Source: Oscillospiraceae bacterium
Lineage (GTDB): Bacteria > Bacillota_A > Clostridia > Oscillospirales > Oscillospiraceae
Reading direction: 5' to 3'
NCBI GenBank assembly: GCA_017539885.1
Contig: JAFYCC010000093.1
Coordinates: 1 to 22,856 of the forward strand
Length of the DNA stretch: 22,856 nt
The notes beneath the pieces were generated by a model. That model was not told where the DNA came from. It did no database searches and saw only the letters and a program-made list of their open reading frames with translations. The stretch's first letter is position 1. Every line of letters begins with the position of its first letter. Positions 1-6,577 of this stretch are shown one piece after another. Both the position numbers and the translations under genes were made by a program.

Positions 1-2
1 CT

Positions 3-131
3 CGGGCGGCAGTCGTTCTTGATGTTGCGCAGAATTTTGGATTACGTGTTCGATACGCAAACGGCAGGGAGGAGACTTTACGCAGCGGCGAGGTACATAT
101 CCTGCCTGCGAATGGAGAAGGAACATGGTAG
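3..131 (+). CDS. birA: 3' end of probable biotin--[acetyl-CoA-carboxylase] ligase (BirA), partial
   Basis: The reading frame is open from the window edge and ends at TAG 129-131, giving about 42 residues. The tail contains LRVRYANGREETLRSGEVHI, which resembles the small C-terminal SH3-like domain of biotin protein ligases, where a variable strand pair is followed by a conserved S-G-E-V stretch. BirA attaches biotin to carboxylase carrier proteins in the cytoplasm. The stop overlaps the start of the next gene by 7 bases, so the two are probably co-transcribed and translationally coupled. Only the tail is visible, so the catalytic domain and any N-terminal DNA-binding domain cannot be judged. 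The call rests on this short motif alone; frame 1 is also open here but gives an arginine-rich sequence with no recognisable domain. Confidence 0.6.
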   Translation, partial: RAAVVLDVAQNFGLRVRYANGREETLRSGEVHILPANGEGTW

Positions 132-1270
132 AGCAATCGCAGGATGAGACAAAGCGCGGCTTCACACTATGGTTCCGGGTCTGCCCTGTGCGTCATGTCC
201 TTCTGCTGCTGTCGTTATTAACGATCGGAGCCTATTTTGCGCTTCGCGGCAACCACGCGCTGATGGTCACGCTTTCCGAGAAGATGGTACGTCCCTGTCA
301 CCGCGTATTGGGAAAGGCAGCAAATCTCGTGCCGTTTTCCGTTGCGGAACTGATCTATGCTCTTCTGGTAATCGGAGGGCTGGTTTACATAATTGTAAGC
401 ATCGTGCAGATCGCATGCATGCCGGAAAAGAGAAGGCGTGTTTATAGACTGCTTATCACGCTCTGCACGGCAGCGGGGTTGTTTTACGGCGGATTCTGTC
501 TGCTATGGGGCGTATACTATTTCGGGGACAGCTTCTGTGAGAAAACAGGGCTTGATGACGTGCCTGTCTCCGTAGAGCAGCTTGAAGTCGTTACGTGCTA
601 TTTCGCACAGATGGCAAACGACTATGCCGTTCTTGTACCTCGCGGCGAAAACGGTACGTATGCCGAAGACAGACAGGAGATCCTGCGTCGCGGTGCGGAG
701 CTATACCGGAACGCGGAGCGTCGCTTTCCCGCTCTCGCGGGCGACGAACTGCGTCCGAAGCCTGTTCTTTGTTCGAAGATCATGAGCATGATCGAGTTTA
801 CGGGATTCTTTTTCCCTTTTACGGGAGAAGCTAATCTGAATATGGATTCTCCGGCATTCATGCTGCCCTCGACGGTCGCGCACGAGCTGGCGCATCAGAG
901 AGGCGTGGCTAAAGAGCAGGAGGCGAATTTCGCCGCTGTTGTCGCTTCTCTGGAGAGCGGTGACGCAAGCTTTATCTATTCTTCAGCAGTCTTGGCTTAT
1001 ATCCACCTCGGGAATGCGCTGTATGACGCGGATCGTGAAGCCTGGGCGAGAGTGTACTCGACACTCAGTGACACGGTCCTGTTAGACCTGAACGAAAACA
1101 GAGAATACTGGTCAAAATATGATGACACGCCTGTGAGCAAGGCGTCAGACGCTGTATATGAGGGGTTTCTGTACAGCTACGGACAGACATTGGGACTAAA
1201 GAGCTACGGAGCCTGCGTAGATATGCTTGTTGCATACTATGAGGCGGACGCCCGGGAGGCGGTAAGATGA
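125..1270 (+). CDS. DUF3810 family membrane protein, putative zinc metallopeptidase
   Basis: The 381-residue protein has three predicted membrane segments at about residues 24-42, 73-98 and 106-134. A large domain follows with the zinc-protease-like motif HELAHQRG (residues 253-260) and E-x-E-A-N-F (264-269), which probably supplies the third metal ligand. This combination of N-terminal helices, HExxH-x-R-G and EANF is the hallmark of DUF3810, a family of unknown substrate. The start at 125 follows a GGAGAAGGA ribosome binding site and overlaps the preceding stop. It overlaps the next gene by ATGA at 1267-1270, so it lies in the middle of a three-gene operon. Peptidase activity is inferred from the motif only. 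The rest of the catalytic domain is predicted to lie outside the membrane. Confidence 0.82.
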   Translation: MVEQSQDETKRGFTLWFRVCPVRHVLLLLSLLTIGAYFALRGNHALMVTLSEKMVRPCHRVLGKAANLVPFSVAELIYALLVIGGLVYIIVSIVQIACMPEKRRRVYRLLITLCTAAGLFYGGFCLLWGVYYFGDSFCEKTGLDDVPVSVEQLEVVTCYFAQMANDYAVLVPRGENGTYAEDRQEILRRGAELYRNAERRFPALAGDELRPKPVLCSKIMSMIEFTGFFFPFTGEANLNMDSPAFMLPSTVAHELAHQRGVAKEQEANFAAVVASLESGDASFIYSSAVLAYIHLGNALYDADREAWARVYSTLSDTVLLDLNENREYWSKYDDTPVSKASDAVYEGFLYSYGQTLGLKSYGACVDMLVAYYEADAREAVR

Positions 1271-2232
1271 CGGCCTGGGGGATCGTCGGAATCATAATTG
1301 CCGTGCTGGCGCTTTTGTATTTCGCGCTTTGCGCACTACTGGCATACGGTGCACTTAGGCGGTATAAATCGAAAGAGCCGGATCCCGCGAATATGCGGAG
1401 GCTGGCACCTCACGCGGATTTGATTCGCGGAGGCGTAAAATGGCTTCTCGACCGCAATCCGGAGGAAGTCGAGATCGAATCGTTCGACGGACTGCGGCTT
1501 CGCGCGCTGTATCTGCCCGCGGAGAATGCCAGATGCACGGCGATACTCATGCACGGCTACCGATCGGATTATCTCTGGGATTTTGCCGGGGCCTACGAGC
1601 TGCTGCATGATTTCGGCTGCAATCTGCTTGTGCCCTGGCAGCGAGCACACGGCAGGAGCGAGGGCAGGATCATTTGCATGGGCGTAAAGGAGCGGCGCGA
1701 TTGCGCGGACTGGGCGCGTTATATTGAGGAACGAAACGGGCGAGACCTGCCGATCGTGCTTGAGGGAATGAGCATGGGCGCGGCAACTGTCCTGATGGCG
1801 ACGGGACTGCCGCTGCCGGAAAACGTCTGCGGTGTAATAGCAGACTGCGGATTCAGCTCCGTTTATCGGGAGTTCGCGCATGTGCTGCACAGGCGGATGC
1901 ATTTGCCGACGCATCCGATCATCGATACCTGCAGCCTTTTCTGCCGCTTGTTTTTCGGCTTTGGCTACAAGGACTGCACGACGACCGATGCACTGAAGAA
2001 CTCAGAACTGCCTCTTCTGCTCGTGCACGGCGAGGCGGACAACTTTGTGCCCGCTTATTTCAGCAGGGAGAACTTTGAGGTGAGCGCAGCAACGGACAAA
2101 ACCCTCGTGCTGGTCCCGGGCGCCGCTCACGGCTGCAGTTTCCTTGTCGAACCCGAGCGCTGCAAGAAGGTGATCTTAGCGTTTTATGAGCGGTTGACGG
2201 GAACGCGGGAGCAGGATCTGCCAAAAACATAG
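1267..2232 (+). CDS. Membrane-anchored alpha/beta hydrolase
   Basis: The 321-residue protein starts with one hydrophobic helix (residues 4-28) followed by basic residues, then an alpha/beta-hydrolase domain. Visible features are the oxyanion-hole region LMHGYRS (94-100), the nucleophile elbow GMSMGA (167-172, catalytic Ser169), the acid region GEADNFV (255-261, Asp258) and the catalytic histidine in AAHG (286-289, His288). The arrangement matches serine-hydrolase families annotated as BAAT/acyl-CoA-thioesterase-like or lysophospholipase-like, but the substrate cannot be read from sequence. The start codon overlaps the previous stop (ATGA), with GGGAGG just upstream. No clear terminator separates its stop from the SRP RNA promoter about 100 bases downstream. 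Confidence 0.85.
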   Translation: MTAWGIVGIIIAVLALLYFALCALLAYGALRRYKSKEPDPANMRRLAPHADLIRGGVKWLLDRNPEEVEIESFDGLRLRALYLPAENARCTAILMHGYRSDYLWDFAGAYELLHDFGCNLLVPWQRAHGRSEGRIICMGVKERRDCADWARYIEERNGRDLPIVLEGMSMGAATVLMATGLPLPENVCGVIADCGFSSVYREFAHVLHRRMHLPTHPIIDTCSLFCRLFFGFGYKDCTTTDALKNSELPLLLVHGEADNFVPAYFSRENFEVSAATDKTLVLVPGAAHGCSFLVEPERCKKVILAFYERLTGTREQDLPKT

Positions 2233-2310
2233 AAGATGCTCAGCAGATGACTGCGCTGAAACGGCAAGAACGGTGATAAGCGTGAAATGCCGGAAAATAC
2301 CGTTTCGCTC

Positions 2311-2339
2311 TTGCGGAAACAGGCACAGTATAGTATAAT
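2311..2339 (+). promoter_or_regulatory. Sigma-A promoter of the SRP RNA gene
   Basis: The -35 element is TTGCGG (2311-2316), followed by a 17-base spacer and a perfect -10 TATAAT (2334-2339). The start of transcription is expected around 2346-2349, which coincides with the first base of the SRP RNA closing helix. The 116 bases between the hydrolase stop and the RNA hold nothing else convincing. Confidence 0.85.
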
Positions 2340-2348
2340 AATATGTAA

Positions 2349-2644
2349 GCGGCCCTTGAAAAGGCTGCACTAGTCGGGGAGCCAGCGGTGCCCTGTACCT
2401 GCAATCCGCTGCAGCAGGGATGAATTCCCGCCCCCGGGTATTCGATGTGTCGTCAGCCCGCAGTAAGCAGCGTAGACGATCCGGTCTTGCGCAACGGGGC
2501 CTCGTGAACCATGTCAGGCGGGGAACCGAGCAGCATTAAGCGAACCACCCCGTGTGCCGTGAGGGCGCCGGGTTTGAGCCGGCTGCTGTGGTAACGGGCG
2601 TATCGAGTATTCAAAGGCGGGTGTGCAGTCTTCTCAAGGGCCGC
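2349..2644 (+). ncRNA. ffs: Signal recognition particle RNA, bacterial large type
   Basis: This is the RNA scaffold of the signal recognition particle, which targets membrane and secreted proteins co-translationally with the Ffh protein. The 5' end (2349-2370) pairs almost perfectly with the 3' end (2621-2644), both carrying a GCGGCCCTT / AAGGGCCGC terminal match. The 5' Alu domain contains the conserved GCGGTGCCCTGTACCTGCAA stretch (2385-2404), followed by an AATCCGCT segment. The S domain carries the Ffh-binding helix 8 region at 2507-2540 (GAACCATGTCAGG, GGAA loop, GAGCAGCATTAAG). The length of about 296 bases and the Alu domain match the large SRP RNA of Bacillus and Clostridia. Its position just upstream of dnaX is also typical. 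Confidence 0.97.
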
Positions 2645-2652
2645 ATTGTATG

Positions 2653-2659
2653 TAAAGGG
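2653..2659 (+). promoter_or_regulatory. Ribosome binding site fixing the dnaX start
   Basis: AAAGGGA lies 10 bases before ATG 2670. It supports 2670 over the in-frame ATG at 2649 and the upstream extension to 2646, because those would begin at the very end of the SRP RNA without a binding site. Confidence 0.65.
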
Positions 2660-2669
2660 AAGTAGCAAT

Positions 2670-4379
2670 ATGTATCAGGCACTGTACAGAAAATGGAGAC
2701 CGCGCAGTTTCGAGGACGTGGTCGGACAGGAGCATATCACGGAGATTCTGCGCAATCAGGTGCGCACGGACTCAGTGTCACATGCCTATCTGTTCATCGG
2801 CACACGCGGTACGGGGAAGACTACCTGTGCCAAGATCCTTGCCAAAGCGGTCAACTGCGAATCTCCGGTCGACGGCAGCCCATGCAATAAATGCCGTGCC
2901 TGCCGCGGCATTGACGACGGAACGATCCTCGACGTAGAGGAACTTGACGCCGCCTCAAACAACAGTGTGGACAACGTCCGCGCACTGCGCGATGAAGCTG
3001 TTTATTCTCCGGCATCAGTAAAAAAACGCGTGTACATCATTGATGAGGTACATATGCTCTCCGTATCGGCGTTCAACGCGCTGCTCAAGATTCTGGAAGA
3101 GCCGCCTGAGCATCTGATGTTTATCCTTGCAACGACGGAACTGCACAAACTGCCCGCGACGATACTCTCACGCTGTCAGCGTTTCAGCTTTAAACGCCTG
3201 TCGCCGGAGACAGTCGCGAAAAGGCTCTTATATGTGGCGGAACAGGAAAGTCTGTCACTGACCGAGGGAGCTGCAGCGCTTCTAGGACGGCTCGCTGAGG
3301 GATCTATGCGCGACGGCCTGTCGATGCTTGATCAGTGCGCCGGCCGCGGCACGATCGACGAGGAGACTGTGCGCGGGGCGATGGGGCTTGCAGGCGGCGC
3401 GAGGACGATAGAACTGCTTGACGCTGTTGCGGCGGCTGAAACAGGCCGGGCGCTGGCATTGTTTGACGCACTGTGGCGTGACGGGAAGGACCCGGCCACA
3501 CTGCTCGGGGAGCTTTGCGCACTGGAAAGGGACGCGCTGCTTGTCGCAGTCGCCCCCAAAGGCGGTTCGGAACTGGCCAGTGGTGCCTATGACCTGGAGG
3601 AGCTGAAACACTATCAGCAGACACTGGGCAAAGCGCGACTGCTTTCCGATATCGAAAAGATCCAGGAAACACTGGGAGGTCTGCGCAGCGTGCAGAGTCC
3701 GCGAACGGCGGCGGAACTGTGCTTGATTTCCATGTGCGAACCTGTCGTGGGAGGCAGCGTGAACGATCTGCGCGCGCGTATAGAACGACTGGAGCAGGGG
3801 CTGGTTACGGTGCCTCACGTTGAGCCGGGCGCGCCTGCTGCGCCTGTCAGCGAAGAGAAGCCGAAGCCGAAACAGGAGAGAAAGCCGGAAGCAGTACCGG
3901 CTTCAATACCAGTACCTGAACCGGCGTCTGTCCTGCCTGAGCCGGAACCTGAACCTGCTTCAGAACAGCAGGAAGCAGCCTCTGAATATCAGGAAACACC
4001 GGTTTCCGTTCCGGAACCGGCAGCAGTGACGGTTTCTGCGGAACCGAAGAAGCAATCCGGAGACGATGTCTCGCTCTGGCCGAAGATTCTGGAAGAAGTG
4101 CAGAGCGCACTTCCGATCGGCGTTTTCAACATGCTGTCAGACAGCGCGGCAGTCAGTACCGTTCTGAGGGAAGATACACTGACCGTACAATTCAAAAACG
4201 GTTTCGCCAAGCTGATGATCGACAAGCCCGATGTATTGGACAAGATTCGTGCCGCATCAGCTGCTGCAGCAGGTCATACGCTGGTGGTGCGTACGGAAGA
4301 GGTCAAGGCGGCTGCACCGACCGCAGAACAGGCGGATAAGCTCAAAGGACTTGAAAGCTTCGGCGTGACATTTGAATAA
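2670..4379 (+). CDS. dnaX: DNA polymerase III subunits gamma and tau (clamp loader)
   Basis: This AAA+ clamp-loader subunit loads the beta sliding clamp at the replication fork. From ATG 2670 it has 569 residues and begins MYQALYRKWRP, as is typical. Visible motifs are Walker A GTRGTGKTT (44-52), zinc-binding cysteines C63, C72, C75 and C78, Walker B with DEVH (125-128) and sensor SRC (167-169). After the collar domain comes a proline- and glutamate-rich linker (about residues 385-460). A C-terminal domain then starts near SLWPKILEEV and resembles the tau region. The SRP RNA ends 25 bases upstream and no separate promoter is evident, so readthrough from the SRP promoter is likely. A ybaB gene follows after 39 bases. 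Confidence 0.97.
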   Translation: MYQALYRKWRPRSFEDVVGQEHITEILRNQVRTDSVSHAYLFIGTRGTGKTTCAKILAKAVNCESPVDGSPCNKCRACRGIDDGTILDVEELDAASNNSVDNVRALRDEAVYSPASVKKRVYIIDEVHMLSVSAFNALLKILEEPPEHLMFILATTELHKLPATILSRCQRFSFKRLSPETVAKRLLYVAEQESLSLTEGAAALLGRLAEGSMRDGLSMLDQCAGRGTIDEETVRGAMGLAGGARTIELLDAVAAAETGRALALFDALWRDGKDPATLLGELCALERDALLVAVAPKGGSELASGAYDLEELKHYQQTLGKARLLSDIEKIQETLGGLRSVQSPRTAAELCLISMCEPVVGGSVNDLRARIERLEQGLVTVPHVEPGAPAAPVSEEKPKPKQERKPEAVPASIPVPEPASVLPEPEPEPASEQQEAASEYQETPVSVPEPAAVTVSAEPKKQSGDDVSLWPKILEEVQSALPIGVFNMLSDSAAVSTVLREDTLTVQFKNGFAKLMIDKPDVLDKIRAASAAAAGHTLVVRTEEVKAAAPTAEQADKLKGLESFGVTFE

Positions 4380-4418
4380 ACAACAATAGTTATCGAAACG
4401 ATACAGGAGGTCAGAACG

Positions 4419-4766
4419 ATGGCAAAAGGCGGTTTCCGCGGCGGAATGATGGGCGGCGGCGGTATGAATCAGATGAACATGATCAAGCAGGCGCAGAAGA
4501 TGCAGCAGGAGATGCTGCGCATGCAGGAGGAACTTGAGGCAAGAGAGTTCGAGGCTAAGGCCGGCGGCGGAGCAGTGACTGCTGTGGTCAGCGGCAAGCG
4601 CGAGCTTCTCCGCCTGACGATCGATCCCGAAGCGGTCGATCCAGAGGATGTCGAGATGCTGCAGGATATGGTCATGGCGGCTGTCAACGAAGCGCTGCGC
4701 TCCGCGGAGAGTGCGGCAAACGCCAACATGTCCAAGCTGACCGGCGGCATGAGCCTGCCTTTCTGA
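4419..4766 (+). CDS. ybaB: YbaB/EbfC family nucleoid-associated protein
   Basis: This small 115-residue DNA-binding protein has the classic family layout. A Gly/Met-rich N-terminus ([13 protein letters not shown]) leads into an amphipathic helix [18 protein letters not shown]. The sheet region with [22 protein letters not shown] comes next, and a C-terminal helix with AVNEAL and SAESAAN closes the protein. Family members form dimers that bind DNA with low sequence specificity and are almost always encoded directly after dnaX, as here. A strong AGGAGG (4405-4410) precedes the ATG. In most bacteria recR follows, but the next gene here is a spermidine-synthase-like membrane protein. Confidence 0.95.
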   Translation: MAKGGFRGGMMGGGGMNQMNMIKQAQKMQQEMLRMQEELEAREFEAKAGGGAVTAVVSGKRELLRLTIDPEAVDPEDVEMLQDMVMAAVNEALRSAESAANANMSKLTGGMSLPF

Positions 4767-4787
4767 GGCGCCGTATAGCTTTATCCC

Positions 4788-6389
4788 ATGGAGCATAAAA
4801 AGATCCTTGGACGCAAGTGGTTCCTCTATCTGACGGAATTCTTCTCCGGGATGTCCGTGATGGCGGTGGAACTCGGGGCAAGCAGGCTGCTCGCTCCTTA
4901 TTTCAGTTCGAGTCAGATCGTCTGGACAATTATAATCGGAACGATCATGATCGCAATGGCACTGGGAAACCTTTGGGGCGGACGATCTGCGGATAAGAAT
5001 CCCGACCCGGACAGACTCTATCTTCGCCTGCTGCTGGCAGCGGTATGGATAGCCTGCATCCCGTTGGTGGGGAAGTATGTCATTGCAGGAATCACCGGCG
5101 CACTGGCACTGGTCGTAACAAGGAATTTCCTCGTTTGGGCAGCGTTTGCTGCCTGCATGATCCTGTTTGTGTTTCCGCTGCTGCTGCTGGGAACGGTTAC
5201 ACCCTCACTGGTGAAATACACGGTCGGCAGCCTTAACGACAGCGGCAAGACCGTCGGTGCGCTCGGGGCGCTCAACACAATCGGAAGCATCATTGGAACA
5301 TTTCTGCCAACCTTTGTGACGATCCCAACGGTCGGCACGGCGGTCACGTTCCTGATTTTCGCAGGCATTCTGCTTGCACTGTGCCTGATTTATTTCATTT
5401 CAACTCGTTCGAAGCCTGCACGATGCATCGTCGCGGCCGTTCTGTTCGCACTGTGCTGTGCTTTCGGCCACAGCCCGTCATTTGCATTCTGGGAGAGCGA
5501 CCTCAAGGTTGAAGATGAAAGCATTTATAACTATCTGCAGGTACGTGAGACAGAAGACAGTGTAATCCTGTCCACCAACGTTATGTTCGGCGTTCAGTCC
5601 ATCCTGATGAAGAATGACGGACTGACGGGCATGTATTATGATTATGCGCTTGCTGCACCGCTCATGGCAGGCGTTGAAGAGGATTCACAGGCAGACGTGC
5701 TCATCCTCGGCATGGGCACGGGTACGTTTGCGACACAGAGCCTGCGCTATTTTCCACACCTCAACATTGAAGGCGTCGAGATCGATGAGAAAATCGCCGC
5801 GCTCGCCTCGGAATACTTTCAGCTTCCGGACAAGGCTCAAGTCACCGTATATGACGGAAGAGCCTTTCTTGATGAGACAGTTCACAGATATGACGTGATT
5901 ATGGTGGATGCCTATCAGGACATCACGATTCCGTTTCAGATGTCCTCGACGGAGTTCTTTACCATGGTGCGCGAGCATCTCAAACCGGGCGGCGTGATGG
6001 TCGTGAACCTGAACATGTATTCGACGGAAGAGGGCTCAATCAACGAATGGCTCTGCGATACGATTGCCTCCGTGTTTCCCGAGGTCTGCACAGTGGATGT
6101 GCCGTGGGCAACGAACTGCGAGCTGTTTGCCTCCATGGGCGGGGCAGAGGAACGCTTCGCTATGGGGCGCGAGACCCTGCAGAACCCGGAACTGCGCTCA
6201 ATGATGGAGCGCGTTGACGGCGGCCTGAAGCCGTACACCGGTGGGAAAAGGATCTTTACAGATGACAAGGCTCCGGTGGAACTGCTGGGTATGCGCGTAA
6301 TTGACGGGCTGATCGGCAGCGAACTGGACGGCATACGCAGTATATATGCCGAGCGCGGCTTCAAAGGCCTTCTGGAAATGCTCGGCTGA
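4788..6389 (+). CDS. Membrane protein fused to a spermidine synthase-like domain
   Basis: The 533-residue protein has two parts. Residues 1-225 hold about seven predicted membrane helices, beginning WFLYLTEFFSGMSVMAVELGASR, a common opening of fused MFS/spermidine synthase proteins. Residues 240-533 hold a Rossmann-type domain with YYDYA (283-287), the nucleotide loop ILGMGTGTFA (306-315), the acidic VEID (330-333), YDGRAFL (355-361) and VDAYQ (373-377). These are the positions used by aminopropyltransferases and related methyltransferases. Whether it makes spermidine is unknown, because many membrane-fused homologues have no proven reaction. The start is the only in-frame choice after the TAG at 4776-4778, yet it has no ribosome binding site. 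Its neighbours dnaX and ybaB suggest shared transcription, not shared function. Confidence 0.85.
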   Translation: MEHKKILGRKWFLYLTEFFSGMSVMAVELGASRLLAPYFSSSQIVWTIIIGTIMIAMALGNLWGGRSADKNPDPDRLYLRLLLAAVWIACIPLVGKYVIAGITGALALVVTRNFLVWAAFAACMILFVFPLLLLGTVTPSLVKYTVGSLNDSGKTVGALGALNTIGSIIGTFLPTFVTIPTVGTAVTFLIFAGILLALCLIYFISTRSKPARCIVAAVLFALCCAFGHSPSFAFWESDLKVEDESIYNYLQVRETEDSVILSTNVMFGVQSILMKNDGLTGMYYDYALAAPLMAGVEEDSQADVLILGMGTGTFATQSLRYFPHLNIEGVEIDEKIAALASEYFQLPDKAQVTVYDGRAFLDETVHRYDVIMVDAYQDITIPFQMSSTEFFTMVREHLKPGGVMVVNLNMYSTEEGSINEWLCDTIASVFPEVCTVDVPWATNCELFASMGGAEERFAMGRETLQNPELRSMMERVDGGLKPYTGGKRIFTDDKAPVELLGMRVIDGLIGSELDGIRSIYAERGFKGLLEMLG

Positions 6390-6404
6390 ATCTTGCGATA
6401 TTGC

Positions 6405-6438
6405 AACGGCGCGGTTTTTCCCGCGCCGTTTCTCTTTT
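6405..6438 (+). terminator. Rho-independent terminator after the dnaX-ybaB-spermidine synthase-like unit
   Basis: A perfect 10-base-pair GC-rich stem AACGGCGCGG / CCGCGCCGTT (6405-6414 with 6421-6430) has a TTTTTC loop and is followed by TCTCTTTT. It lies 15 bases after the stop of the preceding gene. Confidence 0.9.
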
Positions 6439-6485
6439 GCACAAATCCGAGTAACGAAATTGTATGCGGCGGCGGCAACACATCA

Positions 6486-6514
6486 TTGCCTTTTTGATTC
6501 GGATGCGGTAAAAT
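6486..6514 (+). promoter_or_regulatory. Sigma-A promoter of the galactoside operon
   Basis: The -35 is TTGCCT (6486-6491), followed by a 17-base spacer and -10 TAAAAT (6509-6514). It lies between the terminator and the GH2 start, leaving a leader of about 57 bases. No clear catabolite-repression cre box or strong palindrome was seen next to it. Confidence 0.7.
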
Positions 6515-6577
6515 CTATAAAAGAAAGATCAAAATGGGGGTTTATAACTGCCGTTTTGACGAAAACGAGGGAAACAG

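Noticed and set aside
1..147. Frame 1 open at the left edge, ending at 147
   Set aside because: The composition is arginine-rich and unlike a conserved protein, while frame 3 gives a BirA-like tail ending at 131.
2233..2310. Possible terminator hairpin after the alpha/beta hydrolase
   Set aside because: Only weak, short imperfect stems are present and there is no U-tract.
3020..3026. Run of seven A in dnaX, as a possible programmed frameshift site making a short gamma form
   Set aside because: It lies in the ATPase domain at about residue 115, well before the place where gamma would end, and no stimulatory stem-loop was seen.
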